From: an uncultured Caulobacterales bacterium
Lineage (GTDB): Bacteria; Pseudomonadota; Alphaproteobacteria; Caulobacterales; Caulobacteraceae
Direction: 5' to 3'
Assembly: GCA_903862425.1 (NCBI GenBank)
Contig: CAIOYC010000009.1
Coordinates: 372,001-436,000, forward strand
DNA: 64,000 bases
A model generated the notes under the pieces. That model did not search any database. It saw only the letters and a list, made by a program, of their open reading frames with translations, and had not been told where the DNA came from. This document shows, in pieces, positions 52,592 through 61,933 of the stretch. Each line of letters begins with the position of its first letter. The first letter of the stretch is position 1. Both the position numbers and the translations under genes were made by a program.

Positions 52592-53010
52592 TTCGCTACG
52601 CTCTGGTGTGTAGGCACGCGCATGAGTTCGAGGGTTGGTTCGGATCTTCGACCGACTATGACGACCAGGCCGCGCGGGGCCTGGTGGAATGCCCCACCTG
52701 CCGGTCGCCCGAGGTGAGGAAGCAGATCATGGCCCCAGCCGTGGTGGGCACAAAGGGCTCCGCCCACGCCGATATCCCGGCTCCCGCCCGCACCGTGGTG
52801 ATGGAGGCCATGGGCAAGATCCGCCGCCACGTGCAGGACAATTTCGACTATGTGGGCGACGCCTTCGCCAAGGAGGCGCGGGCCATCCACGATGGGACCA
52901 GCGAGGATCGCGGCATCTATGGCGAGGCCAAGCCCGCCGAGGTTCGTGCCCTGCATGAGGACGGCATCCGCGTCGCACCCCTGCCGCCCGATCCCACCGA
53001 GCTGAACTGA
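52588..53010 (+). CDS. DUF1178 family protein
   Basis: This 140-residue protein begins IRYALVCRHAHEFEGWFGSS and has a CPTC motif (VECPTCRSPEV), giving the Cys pattern C..H...CxxC of a small zinc-binding domain, as in DUF1178. Its role is unknown. A TTG at 52588 that overlaps the nitrilase stop is used, because relatives start at this point with MIRYAL. It forms the end of the comF-grxC-nitrilase-DUF1178 cluster seen in many alphaproteobacteria. Confidence 0.88.
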   Translation: MIRYALVCRHAHEFEGWFGSSTDYDDQAARGLVECPTCRSPEVRKQIMAPAVVGTKGSAHADIPAPARTVVMEAMGKIRRHVQDNFDYVGDAFAKEARAIHDGTSEDRGIYGEAKPAEVRALHEDGIRVAPLPPDPTELN

Positions 53011-53144
53011 CAAGCCTCTGAACCTGTGATGAATTTGGCTCGCGTCGCTTCGCCGCGCGGGCGAAAGGCAGAGGGCGCTTTCGCCTGTCGCGATCAGCCG
53101 CTATCGCTGTTGCGGGGCATCTTCGTTTCCAGTGAGAGTACAGC

Positions 53145-53324
53145 GTGCCTAGCCATCGCATCGTCGGCAGCGAAGTCGGCCGCCGCACCACACCGGGTAA
53201 CGGCTCGATCCGCATGATGGGTCGGTCACGCAAACGCAAGCTGAGCTTCTGGGGCCTGCTTTTTGCGCCCCTGGTCCTGCTCGCGGGCGGTGTGACCGCC
53301 GTGGTGATGTGGCCGTTCCGCTAA
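53145..53324 (+). CDS. Small hypothetical membrane protein
   Basis: This 59-residue open frame starts at GTG 53145 with GAGAG before it and has a basic stretch (MMGRSRKRKLSFW) followed by one membrane helix (GLLFAPLVLLAGGVTAVVMW). A shorter form of 36 residues would start at ATG 53214. It lies after DUF1178 and ends four bases before the stop of a convergent gene. Similar short basic/membrane proteins are common in this group, but I have no named family. It is a prediction with modest support. Confidence 0.5.
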   Translation: MPSHRIVGSEVGRRTTPGNGSIRMMGRSRKRKLSFWGLLFAPLVLLAGGVTAVVMWPFR

Positions 53325-53328
53325 GCGT

Positions 53329-53724
53329 CTAGCGCTGGGTCGTGAAGATCATCGGCCGGGCGTTCAGGTCCTTGTCCAGGTCTCGCCGCTGGTTATCGAA
53401 ATAGAGCCGCCAGCGCTCTCCGGTGAGGGTATCGGCGCTCCGGATCGCCTCCTTGTCGATGAAGATGTAGCGACCTTGATAGGCGCCGCTGACGGGCGCA
53501 TGCGTCTTCATGAAGATGCGCTCCAGATCTCCGGCGCAGGCCTCGATGCCCGAACTGCCGCGCACCAGCACCGTGAACGTCCCATCGCCGCCCATCCGCC
53601 AGCAGACGCCCGGATCGCGCGGCGCGTGGACGTCGTGCTGGCGCTGCCAGATTTCCCAACCCGTGAACCCGACAAAGGCCAGGACCAGGACGGCGGCGAC
53701 GATACGGAACACGCCCTGGTTCAT
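53329..53724 (-). CDS. Hypothetical protein with N-terminal membrane helix
   Basis: This 131-residue protein has one membrane helix (FRIVAAVLVLAFVGFTGWEIW) and a soluble domain with two Cys (GVCWRMGGDGTF and EACAGDLERIF). No family is recognised. It starts at ATG 53724, four bases after the ubiG stop on the same strand, so it is probably the second gene of that operon. The soluble part should be in the periplasm if the helix is a signal anchor. Composition is normal for the region. Confidence 0.75.
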   Translation of the reverse strand: MNQGVFRIVAAVLVLAFVGFTGWEIWQRQHDVHAPRDPGVCWRMGGDGTFTVLVRGSSGIEACAGDLERIFMKTHAPVSGAYQGRYIFIDKEAIRSADTLTGERWRLYFDNQRRDLDKDLNARPMIFTTQR

Positions 53725-53728
53725 GGGC

Positions 53729-54475
53729 TCAGGCCTCCCGCCGCACGGCGATCATGTAGTTGATGCCGCAATCGTCGGACCGCGACCAGCGATCGGCGAG
53801 AGGATCGTAAGAGACGCCGAACGGCCCATCGACGCTCAGGCCCGGCCCTCTGGCCATGGCGATCAGTTCGTCCGGCGTCAGGAATTTGCGCCAGTCGTGC
53901 GCGCCCTTGGGTAGCCAGCCAAGTACGTATTCCGCGCCGATCTTGGCGAAGGCCAGCGAGCGCAGGGTCCGGTTCAGGGTGGCGACGATCATCAGCCCGC
54001 CAGGCGCCAGCAGGCGCGAACAGTCGGCCAGATAGGCGGCGGGATCCGCAACGTGCTCGATCACCTCCATGTTCAGCACCACGTCGAAGGGCGTTTCGGC
54101 CGCCTCGATCAGCGCCTCGGCGGTGGAGGCGCGATAGTCGATCGCCAGCCCGCCGCGCTCCGCATGCACCCGCGCCACGCCGATGTTGCGTTCCGACGCA
54201 TCGACGCCGGTGACCGAGAAACCCAGCCGGGTCATGGGCTCGCAGAGGAGTCCGCCGCCGCAGCCGATGTCGAGCAGACGTAGCCCCTCGAACGGACGCA
54301 CCTTCTTCCCATTCCGACTGAACCGCGCCAGCGCCTGTTCGCGGATCAGGCCGAGCCGGATCGGGTTGAATTTGTGCAGCGGGGCGAACTTGCCGTGCGC
54401 ATCCCACCACTGGTCGGCGACGGCGGAAAACCGCGCCACCTCGGCCGGGTCGATGCTCGATGCGGCGACGCTCAT
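53729..54475 (-). CDS. ubiG: Ubiquinone biosynthesis O-methyltransferase
   Basis: This 248-residue SAM-dependent enzyme methylates two hydroxyl groups in ubiquinone synthesis. Family landmarks are the N-terminal [35 protein letters not shown], the SAM loop [19 protein letters not shown] near residue 67, [10 protein letters not shown], and [20 protein letters not shown]. The frame is open upstream, but the ATG at 54475 ([10 protein letters not shown]), with GAGGA before it, is the normal start. It is divergent from lysC with 116 bases between. Confidence 0.95.
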   Translation of the reverse strand: MSVAASSIDPAEVARFSAVADQWWDAHGKFAPLHKFNPIRLGLIREQALARFSRNGKKVRPFEGLRLLDIGCGGGLLCEPMTRLGFSVTGVDASERNIGVARVHAERGGLAIDYRASTAEALIEAAETPFDVVLNMEVIEHVADPAAYLADCSRLLAPGGLMIVATLNRTLRSLAFAKIGAEYVLGWLPKGAHDWRKFLTPDELIAMARGPGLSVDGPFGVSYDPLADRWSRSDDCGINYMIAVRREA

Positions 54476-54591
54476 GGATCCTCGCAAGCTTGGGGCTTTC
54501 ATCCCCTGTAACGCCCGTATAGAACGCCCCGCTTGCGCCGGACAGGGTTTCAACGCCCCGCCCGCGCAAGCTCGTTCCCGCGGAGACCCGC

Positions 54592-55848
54592 TTGACCCGG
54601 CTGGTGATGAAATTCGGCGGCACGTCCGTGGCCGACATGGAGCGGATCGCTCGCGTCGCGCGCCTGGTCGCGGCCGAAAAGGCGGCGGGCCATGAGGTCG
54701 CCGTCGTCGTCTCGGCCATGGCCGGTCGCACCAACGAACTTGTCGCCTGGACCGACGCCGCCGGCCGCGCCGCGCCCGGCCTACCCGAGTCCGATGACGA
54801 GTACGATGTGGTGGTCGCCTCCGGCGAGACGGTCACCGCCGGCTTGCTGGCCATGACCCTGCGCGCCATGGGCCATTCGGCGCGCTCCTGGCTCGGCTGG
54901 CAGATCCCGATCCTGACCGAGGACGCTCACGGCCGCGCCCGTATCGAGGACATCCCGGCCGATGCCCTTGGCGGCGCCATAGACGGCGGCCAGATCGCCG
55001 TGATCGCCGGTTTCCAGGGTGTGACGACGGGCGGGCGCATCACCACCCTCGGCCGGGGCGGCTCTGATACCTCCGCGGTCGCCATTGCCGCGGCGCTGAA
55101 GGCTATCCGGTGCGACATCTATACGGACGTGGACGGGGTCTATACCACCGACCCGCGCATCGAGAGCAAGGCTCGACGCCTGGCGCGCGTCTCCTATGAG
55201 GAGATGCTGGAGATGGCGTCCCTCGGGGCCAAGGTGCTGCAGACCCGGTCGGTCGAACTCGCCATGGCCAATAACGTGGCCGTGCGTGTGCTATCCAGTT
55301 TTATCGAGCCCGGCGAGGCCGGTCCGGATACCGGAACCATCGTCTGCGACGAGGAGGAGATCGTGGAAAAGCGGATCGTCAGCGGCGTCACCTATAGCCG
55401 GGACGAAGCCAAGATCACCCTGCTGGGCCTGCCGGATAAACCGGGCGTGTCCTCCAAGGTGTTCTCCGGCCTCGCCGACGCCAATGTGAATGTGGACATG
55501 ATCGTTCAGTCGCGGGCGCGGACGTCGGAGACCGCCAACATGACCTTTACGGTCGGGCAGCGCGACGCGGCCCGGGCGCTGGAGATCATCCGCGGCATTC
55601 AGGGCGAGGTCGGCTTCGAGGACGCCCAGGTAGACACCGACGTGGCCAAGGTCTCCGTCATCGGCGTGGGCATGCGCAGCCACACCGGCGTGGCCAAGAC
55701 CATGTTCGGCGCCCTGGCCGAGCGCGGGGTCAATATCCAAGTCATCTCCACCTCCGAAATCAAGATCAGCGTTCTGATCGAGGCCGCCTATACCGAACTC
55801 GCCGTGCGCGCCCTGCACGCCGCCTACGGCCTCGATAAGGTGAGCTGA
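54592..55848 (+). CDS. lysC: Aspartate kinase
   Basis: This 418-residue enzyme makes aspartyl phosphate from aspartate and ATP, the first step towards lysine, threonine and methionine. The KFGGTSVAD motif (about residue 7), [16 protein letters not shown], and [12 protein letters not shown] are in the kinase domain, followed by two ACT domains (about 265-418; [11 protein letters not shown] and [15 protein letters not shown]) for feedback control. TTG 54592 is used because relatives begin M.RLVMKFGG and GGAG lies upstream; an ATG at 54607 is an alternative. The gene is divergent from ubiG. Confidence 0.96.
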   Translation: MTRLVMKFGGTSVADMERIARVARLVAAEKAAGHEVAVVVSAMAGRTNELVAWTDAAGRAAPGLPESDDEYDVVVASGETVTAGLLAMTLRAMGHSARSWLGWQIPILTEDAHGRARIEDIPADALGGAIDGGQIAVIAGFQGVTTGGRITTLGRGGSDTSAVAIAAALKAIRCDIYTDVDGVYTTDPRIESKARRLARVSYEEMLEMASLGAKVLQTRSVELAMANNVAVRVLSSFIEPGEAGPDTGTIVCDEEEIVEKRIVSGVTYSRDEAKITLLGLPDKPGVSSKVFSGLADANVNVDMIVQSRARTSETANMTFTVGQRDAARALEIIRGIQGEVGFEDAQVDTDVAKVSVIGVGMRSHTGVAKTMFGALAERGVNIQVISTSEIKISVLIEAAYTELAVRALHAAYGLDKVS

Positions 55849-55920
55849 AGCCTCTCCAGCGTTGCATTCGGCGCTGACGCGTGACAACGTCCGGCTGTCA
55901 AACCAGCCGGGGGGCTTTCA

Positions 55921-57060
55921 ATGTCTATGATCTCACGTCGGTGGGCGGCCTTGCTCGCCTGCGGACTTCTCTCCGCCTGTGCGACCGAGACGACACAGAT
56001 GCCGGCCGTGGCGTCGGCCGATGTCGATGCAGAAGCCCAGAAGCAGGCCGACCTGGCGCTCAAACTGCGCATGGACGATCAGACCCGCGTGCTGGCGGTC
56101 GCCTATCGCCTGATGACGGCCAACGCCGAGCTTTGTCCGTCGTCCAAGCCGACCCTGGGTCTTTCCGTCACCACAATCGACGGCATGCCTAAGCCGATGC
56201 GCGCCGCGGCCAGCCGCAGTCTTGGTCTTACCGCCGCGCCGACCGTGATCTGGATCCCACCCGACGGGGCGGCGGACAAGGCGGGGCTCAAGGCCGGCGA
56301 CAGGGTCGTCGCTGTGGCGGACTGGACGGTGACGCCGGATTCAGCAGGCCAGAGGGGCATCGAACAGCGGTTGACCAACCTCGGTCCGGGCGACGTGAAC
56401 CTGAAGGTCGCCGGACCGGAGGGCGAGAGGTTGACGACCCTGCATCCGGTCATGTCGTGCGGCTACTCCATCGCCATCGCCGACCTGGACGAACCCAATG
56501 CGGCGGCGGACGGCAGCCATATCGTCGTCAACCGAGGCATGCTGCGCTTCGTCAAAAACGACGATGAACTCGCCCTCATCATCGCGCACGAATTGGCCCA
56601 TGACAGCGAGCGGCATATTCGGTCCAAGCAGGCCAACGCCACGGCGGGTCTGGTGGCGGGCGGGGCGGTGGATGTCCTGTTCGCCCTCGGCGGCATCAAT
56701 ACCCAGGGCGCCTTCATGCGCGCGGGTCAGGCGGCGGGCGCCGGCTTCCACTCGGTCGAGTTCGAGGCGGAGGCTGACTATGTGGGCGTCTATTACATGG
56801 CGCGCGCCGGCTACAATACCGAGGGTGTCGAGGACTTCTGGCGCCGGATCGCCGCCGAGCATTACAATACGATCTTCGTGAAGAACGACCACCCCACGGC
56901 GCCGGCGCGATACCTGTCCATCGCCCGGGCCCGCACGGAGATAGACGCCAAGCGCAAGGCGGGAACGGCGCTGACGCCCGAGCGCAAGAAGGCGGGCGGC
57001 CCGCCGGCCGACAAACCCGCTTCAGCAACATCCGCCGCCGAAACGAAGGCAGCCGCCTGA
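55921..57060 (+). CDS. M48 metallopeptidase lipoprotein with PDZ-like domain
   Basis: This 379-residue protein has a lipoprotein signal (lipobox LSAC, Cys20), a PDZ-like segment at about residues 95-180 (PPDGAADKAGLKAGDRVVAVAD), and an M48 zinc peptidase domain with HELAH (His223/227) and the distal EFEAEADYVGVYYMA. It should be in the periplasm and resembles BepA/YfgC-type proteases, although with a PDZ part instead of a TPR domain. The C-terminal 40 or so residues are low-complexity Ala/Lys. The substrate is unknown. An EF-hand gene follows. Confidence 0.9.
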   Translation: MSMISRRWAALLACGLLSACATETTQMPAVASADVDAEAQKQADLALKLRMDDQTRVLAVAYRLMTANAELCPSSKPTLGLSVTTIDGMPKPMRAAASRSLGLTAAPTVIWIPPDGAADKAGLKAGDRVVAVADWTVTPDSAGQRGIEQRLTNLGPGDVNLKVAGPEGERLTTLHPVMSCGYSIAIADLDEPNAAADGSHIVVNRGMLRFVKNDDELALIIAHELAHDSERHIRSKQANATAGLVAGGAVDVLFALGGINTQGAFMRAGQAAGAGFHSVEFEAEADYVGVYYMARAGYNTEGVEDFWRRIAAEHYNTIFVKNDHPTAPARYLSIARARTEIDAKRKAGTALTPERKKAGGPPADKPASATSAAETKAAA

Positions 57061-57152
57061 AGTCGGGTCCTGGCCGATCAGCCGGCGCCGCTTTACGCAT
57101 CGCCCGGCGATGGCGTAGATTCAAGGCGACCTTGACTGCGAGAGGGCCGAAA

Positions 57153-57494
57153 ATGGCTGAGGCGAGGCCGCCGAAGAAGAGCGAGACGATCGAAGTGCGC
57201 CTGCCATACGAGGCCAAGGCGGCGTTCGCGGCGCGCTGTCAGGCCGAAGGCCGCACGGTAAGCGAGGCCGTACGCGGCTATATCAATACCCAGCTGGCCG
57301 CCCAGGCCGGACCGGCCAAGGGGTTTCGTCTAAACGGCTGGCAGGTCGTGGCGGCCGCTTTGATTGGACTGGCCGTGGGCGGCGTCGCCGCGCCGACCCT
57401 CGCCCATCCGGCGAGCGACCCGCGCGCTGCGTTCGACCGGCTCGACCGCAACCATGACGGCGTGATCAGCTTCGACGAATTCCTCCGCCACTAG
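57153..57494 (+). CDS. Ribbon-helix-helix / transmembrane / EF-hand protein
   Basis: This 113-residue protein has an N-terminal part like a ribbon-helix-helix DNA-binding domain (residues 10-45: ETIEVRLPYEAKAAFAARCQ, then AEGRTVSEAVRGYIN), a membrane helix at about 62-80 (VVAAALIGLAVGGVAAPTL), and a single EF-hand (residues 96-110: DRNHDGVISFDEF). The combination of a DNA-binding-like domain, a membrane helix and a calcium site is unusual. The ATG at 57153 is preferred to TTG 57132. The gene's stop overlaps the convergent lepB gene by 4 bases. Confidence 0.75.
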   Translation: MAEARPPKKSETIEVRLPYEAKAAFAARCQAEGRTVSEAVRGYINTQLAAQAGPAKGFRLNGWQVVAAALIGLAVGGVAAPTLAHPASDPRAAFDRLDRNHDGVISFDEFLRH

Positions 57495-58273
57495 TGTATG
57501 CGCAGGAGGAAACGATCCGGTTGCAGGCTGAACCAGGTCCAGGGCTTGTAGAAGGCGGAACCCGGCTTCCAGGCGGCCACCACCAGTTCGGCTTGGCCTA
57601 GCACGTTCTCCGTCGGCAGGAAGCCGCCCCCGACCTCGCGCGGCCAACGGCTGTCCAGCGAATTGTCGCGATTGTCACCCATCATGAAGTACTGGCCGGC
57701 CGGGACCACATAGACGCCAGTGTCATCGCCTTCACGGTTGGGGCCTCCATCATAGAGGATGTGGCTTGATCCATCCGCCAGCTGTTCGCGAGTCTCAAGC
57801 ACGGGCCGCGCCGAATCGTCGTGATCCTGCGTCAGCCTCTGCGGCGTCTGAACCAGCGGCTGGCCGTTCACGAACACCGTACCCTGCCTCACCTGCACCC
57901 GGTCGCCCGGCAGGCCGATCAGCCGCTTGACCCATATCTGGGACGGGTCGCGGGGCAGGCGGAACACCACCACGTCGCCCCGTCGCGGTGCGCGACCGAA
58001 CAGCCGTCCGTGCAGGAAGGGCAGGTCGATGGGGGGCGAGGCCCCGCTCCAGCCATAGGCGAACTTGGAGACGACGATGTAGTCGCCGGTCACGAGCCCC
58101 GGCTCCATCGACGAGGAGGGAATGGTGAAAGGCTGAAACAGCGTCGTGTGCAGCACCACGACGGCGAGGACAGCGACGCCCGCGGTGCGGAGCAGATCGA
58201 TCAGCTCGTCGGAAAGCTGTCGGCGGAACTTCGATGGGCTTGCGGCGGTGGTAGCGTGGTCAAGGTCGGTCAT
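57491..58273 (-). CDS. lepB: Signal peptidase I
   Basis: This 260-residue membrane protease cleaves signal peptides from exported proteins on the outer face of the inner membrane. The Ser-Lys dyad is in IPSSSMEPGL (Ser55) and WVKRLIGLPGD (Lys116), and GDNRDNSLDSR is the conserved box E. One membrane anchor lies at about residues 30-50. The frame is open further upstream, but ATG 58273 (MTDLDHATTA) is the usual start. It is divergent from glnE and ends within the EF-hand gene's last codons. Confidence 0.95.
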   Translation of the reverse strand: MTDLDHATTAASPSKFRRQLSDELIDLLRTAGVAVLAVVVLHTTLFQPFTIPSSSMEPGLVTGDYIVVSKFAYGWSGASPPIDLPFLHGRLFGRAPRRGDVVVFRLPRDPSQIWVKRLIGLPGDRVQVRQGTVFVNGQPLVQTPQRLTQDHDDSARPVLETREQLADGSSHILYDGGPNREGDDTGVYVVPAGQYFMMGDNRDNSLDSRWPREVGGGFLPTENVLGQAELVVAAWKPGSAFYKPWTWFSLQPDRFLLRIH

Positions 58274-58401
58274 GGGAACGACGGAGCGGGCCGAGCTCGC
58301 ATCCGGCAACCGATGTCGTGTCCGGACACAGATCAAAGCTGTCCGGACGTTCCTCGCACAGCGGTTTGCGCTAAGACCGGCGCCAGCCAAGGGAGGACGC
58401 G

Positions 58402-61293
58402 TTGACCGCGCTCGCCGATCAACTCAGGCCCTGTGGGCCCATCATCGACGCCAAGGCGGCGGCGCGGGCGCACGAGGCCGTGGGCGGGGTGGCGGGCGAG
58501 GCGTGGCCGGCGCTGGCGCCGATCCTCGCCGCCTCGCCCTATCTCGCTAAGTTGGCGGTAAGGCGGCCGGACAGGCTGGCGCTCATCCTTGCAGAGTCGC
58601 CTGACGTCCGGCTGACGGCGATCCTTTCCCAGGCGCGCGCCGTGGCGGAATCCGACCTCGACGCCGTCAAGCGAGGGCTGCGTCTGCTGAAGGCTGAGCT
58701 GCATCTGCTGACCGCGCTATGCGATCTCGGGGCCGTCTGGGATCTGGATCAGGTCACCGGCGCCCTCACTGACTTCGCCGACGCCACTTTGCACGCGGCC
58801 TTGAATGCGGCGGCTAACGAAGCGGTCGAGCGCGGGAAGATGCGAGTGGTCGGGCAGGGTATCGGCGCTCCGGTCCCCGCCTTCTTCGCCTTGGCGCTAG
58901 GCAAGCACGGGGCGGGGGAGCTCAACTATTCCTCCGACATCGACATCTCGATCTTCTACGATCCCGAACGCCTGCCGGTCGCCCAGGGTGTGGAGCCTCA
59001 GGCCCTGGCCTTGCGCCTCACCCAGACCATGGCGGCCGTGATGCAGGAGCGCACCGGAGACGGCTATGTGTTCCGCGTCGATCTGCGTCTGCGCCCCGAC
59101 CCCTCGTCCACCCCCGCCGCCCTGCCGGTCGATGCGGCGTTGGAATATTACGAGAGCGTCGGCCAGAACTGGGAGCGGGCGGCCATGATCAAGGCGCGGC
59201 CCTGCGTCGGCGATCTCGAAGCCGGCGCGGCTTTCGTCACCGAGCTTCAGCCCTTCATATGGCGGCGCAATCTCGACTATGCCGCCATCGCCGATATCCA
59301 GTCGATCAAGCAGCAGATCCATGTGGCGCGCGGACTAGAGGAGGGCCGGCTGAGCGCGCCCGGCGCCAATCTCAAGCTCGGCGTCGGCGGTATCCGCGAG
59401 ATCGAATTCTATGCCCAGACCCAGCAGCTAATCGCCGGCGGCCGCGATCCCTCTCTGCGCGCTCCGAGGACCATCGACGCTCTTGCCGCCCTCGCCGACG
59501 CAGGTCACGTCACACCTACCGCGGCGCGCGAGCTGACCGAAGCCTATGGCAAGCTACGCGCCTGGGAGCACCGGGTGCAGATGCTGCACGACGAGCAGAC
59601 ACATGTGCTGCCCGCCGCCGTGGCCGAGCGCAAGCGCGTGGCGGCCCTGTCCGGCTTCGTCAGCTTGCGCCCCTTCGACGCCGCCGTGACCGCCGTACTG
59701 AGGCGGGTGAACCGGCGTTATGGCGAGCTGTTCGCCGAGGCCGAACCCCTGTCCTCGCGCTTCGGCAGCCTGGTGTTCACGGGGGTGGAAGACGATCCGG
59801 AAACCCTGTTCACCTTAGGCCGCATGGGCTTCAGCCAGCCCGAGCGCGTCTCCGCCACCATCCGGTCCTGGCACCACGGGCGGATCAACGCCACGCGGAC
59901 GGAGCGGGGACGTGAGCTGTTCACCCGCCTCGCCCCGCGCCTGCTCGAGGCAGCCAACGCCACCGGAGCGCCGGACGCAGCCTTCAACCGCTTCGCTGAC
60001 TTCTTCGCCGCGCTTTCTTCGGGCGTGCAGATTCAGTCGCTGTTTCTGGCCGAGCCGAAGTTCTTCACGCTGATGGTGGAGGTGATGGCCTTCGCCCCGC
60101 GCCTTGCGCGAACGCTGGCGCGCCAGCCCGCCGCTCTCGACGCCTTGCTCGACGGTAATTTCTTCGAGCCGCTCGACAGCGGGGACTTCACAGACCTCGA
60201 ACAGGCCGTGGGCGGCGCGGGCGGGTTCGAGCCGGCCATGGACTCCGCGCGCCGCGCCCACCGGGAGGCGGCCTTCCGCATCGGCGTGCAGGTGATGGCG
60301 GGCTCGATGGATGCCGCCGCCGCGGGCCGCGCTCACACCGCCCTGGCCGACGCCTGCATCCGGTCCCTGGCGACCGTATCAATGGCCGAGGCGGAGCGGA
60401 TCGGCGGCGCCTTTCCCGGCGATGTGGCGGTGGTGGCGCTGGGCAAGGCCGGCTCCAGGGAGATGACTGCCCGCTCGGACCTCGACCTGATGACCCTCTA
60501 TCGCGCCGATGCGCCCGACGCAGTCTCGGCGGGCAAGGGGTGGGGCGCCGAAACCTTCTACGCCCGCTTCACCCAACGCCTGACTACCGCTCTGTCGGCA
60601 CCCACAGCGGAGGGCGAGCTCTATCCGGTGGATCTGCAGCTGCGTCCCTCCGGTTCGGCGGGGCCGGTGGCGGTAAGCCTCACAGGGTTCGAGGGTTATT
60701 ACGCACGCGAGGCCGAGACCTGGGAGCTCCTCGCCCTATCGCGCGCACGGGTGGTGTGGGCTACGAACGCAACCTTCGCCGATACCGTCGCCGCTGCGGT
60801 GCAAACCGCGCTTCGCCGACCGCGTGACCGAGAGGGACTTGCCGAGGATGCGCTGGAGATGCGGGTCCTGATGAGCCAGGAACGTCCGCCCTCGGGCTTC
60901 TGGGACATGAAACTCGGCGAGGGCGGGCTGGTGGATATCGAGTTCGCCGCCCAGACGGCCCAGGTAGCCTACGCCTCGGCCGGCGGACCGCTGCACACCA
61001 ATACCGGCGAGGCGTTGACGGCTCTCAAGGCGCGCGGCCTCATCGCCGATGGAGCGGCCGACGCCCTCTACGCCGCCTGGGTGTTGCAACAGGATCTTAG
61101 CCAGGTGCTGAAGGTGGCGCTGGCGGACGACGCCGACCCGCTCGAAGAACCCAAGCGTTTCAAGGCCATTCTTGCCCGTGCGGGCCATGCCCGAAGCTTC
61201 GCGGCGCTGGAGAAGACCCTGAGCGAACGGCGCCTGGCGGCCCATGCGGCGTTCCGCGTCACCCTGGAGGCGATCCGCCGCGCCGGAACCTGA
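58402..61293 (+). CDS. glnE: Bifunctional glutamine synthetase adenylyltransferase/deadenylase
   Basis: This 963-residue protein adenylylates and de-adenylylates glutamine synthetase in response to PII signals. It has two nucleotidyltransferase domains: ALGKHGAGELNYSSDIDISI near residue 165 and ALGKAGSREMTARSDLDLMT near 680, each with the catalytic G..E...SDxD pattern, joined by long helical linkers. A TTG start at 58402 is used, with GGGAGG six bases upstream. A hairpin with a T run at 61309-61330 follows the gene. Length is as expected for the family. Confidence 0.96.
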   Translation: MTALADQLRPCGPIIDAKAAARAHEAVGGVAGEAWPALAPILAASPYLAKLAVRRPDRLALILAESPDVRLTAILSQARAVAESDLDAVKRGLRLLKAELHLLTALCDLGAVWDLDQVTGALTDFADATLHAALNAAANEAVERGKMRVVGQGIGAPVPAFFALALGKHGAGELNYSSDIDISIFYDPERLPVAQGVEPQALALRLTQTMAAVMQERTGDGYVFRVDLRLRPDPSSTPAALPVDAALEYYESVGQNWERAAMIKARPCVGDLEAGAAFVTELQPFIWRRNLDYAAIADIQSIKQQIHVARGLEEGRLSAPGANLKLGVGGIREIEFYAQTQQLIAGGRDPSLRAPRTIDALAALADAGHVTPTAARELTEAYGKLRAWEHRVQMLHDEQTHVLPAAVAERKRVAALSGFVSLRPFDAAVTAVLRRVNRRYGELFAEAEPLSSRFGSLVFTGVEDDPETLFTLGRMGFSQPERVSATIRSWHHGRINATRTERGRELFTRLAPRLLEAANATGAPDAAFNRFADFFAALSSGVQIQSLFLAEPKFFTLMVEVMAFAPRLARTLARQPAALDALLDGNFFEPLDSGDFTDLEQAVGGAGGFEPAMDSARRAHREAAFRIGVQVMAGSMDAAAAGRAHTALADACIRSLATVSMAEAERIGGAFPGDVAVVALGKAGSREMTARSDLDLMTLYRADAPDAVSAGKGWGAETFYARFTQRLTTALSAPTAEGELYPVDLQLRPSGSAGPVAVSLTGFEGYYAREAETWELLALSRARVVWATNATFADTVAAAVQTALRRPRDREGLAEDALEMRVLMSQERPPSGFWDMKLGEGGLVDIEFAAQTAQVAYASAGGPLHTNTGEALTALKARGLIADGAADALYAAWVLQQDLSQVLKVALADDADPLEEPKRFKAILARAGHARSFAALEKTLSERRLAAHAAFRVTLEAIRRAGT

Positions 61294-61308
61294 GCGCCGC
61301 GCCGTTGA

Positions 61309-61330
61309 AGGATGGACCATCCTCTTTTTT
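61309..61330 (+). terminator. Intrinsic terminator after glnE
   Basis: AGGATG (61309-61314) and CATCCT (61318-61323) pair with a GAC loop and are followed directly by C and six T residues (61325-61330). This is a good Rho-independent terminator shape on the plus strand, 15 bases after the glnE stop. The ribosome site GGGAGA of the next gene begins right at the end of the T tract. Confidence 0.7.
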
Positions 61331-61342
61331 GGGAGACCCCGC

Positions 61343-61819
61343 ATGTCCATCCGCACCTTCGCCGTAGCCGTTTTGGCCCTGACCAGCGCCCTCGCCCTGA
61401 CCTCCGCTGCCGACGCTCAGGGCGCACGCCCGGGCCGCGCCGACGCTAACGGCGACGGCAAGATCAGCCTGCAGGAATTCATCGCCCAGCGCGGCAGGAT
61501 CTTCGACCGCATCGACGCTAACCACGACGGCCAGATCACCGCCGACGAGGTGAGCGCCTTTCAGGGCCATATGGAGAATGCCCGCGCCGGGGCCATGATC
61601 CGCTCCGGCAAGGATCGTCCCGAAGGCGGGCGGCAGATCGAACGCCTCGCCAAGTTGACGACCACCGGCCCCGTGACCCGCGCCCAGTGGGACGCGATGC
61701 TGACCAAGCGCTTTCAGAAGCTGGACACGGCCGGAACCGGCTACATCACCATGGATCAGATGCGTCCCCGCCAGGCCGCTATGGACATGCCCATGCCGCC
61801 CTCCGCTTCGCCGCAATAG
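61343..61819 (+). CDS. Secreted EF-hand protein
   Basis: This 158-residue protein has a signal peptide (cleavage near ADAQ, about residue 24) and three EF-hand-like loops: DANGDGKISLQEF, DANHDGQITADEV and the less complete DTAGTGYITMDQM. It should bind calcium in the periplasm. The ATG at 61343 has GGGAGA before it; an open frame further upstream lies inside glnE and is rejected. It is followed by an ECF sigma factor, a small membrane protein and a periplasmic sensor-like protein on the same strand, which suggests it is part of, or regulated by, that system. Confidence 0.88.
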   Translation: MSIRTFAVAVLALTSALALTSAADAQGARPGRADANGDGKISLQEFIAQRGRIFDRIDANHDGQITADEVSAFQGHMENARAGAMIRSGKDRPEGGRQIERLAKLTTTGPVTRAQWDAMLTKRFQKLDTAGTGYITMDQMRPRQAAMDMPMPPSASPQ

Positions 61820-61933
61820 GCTTGTGGCGTGAACCCTGCCGGTTCATTGCGTATTCAGGGCCTGGCCGTCACATCGGCGATCAGGGTGCGGTCGTTTACG
61901 CCGCAGCTCCAGGCAGAGAAGACGAGGCAGGGT

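Noticed and set aside
61285-61306. GGAACC followed by CGTT as an ECF promoter for the EF-hand gene
   Set aside because: The spacing between the boxes is about 12 bases, too short for the usual 16-17, and GGAACC is also the end of the glnE coding sequence.
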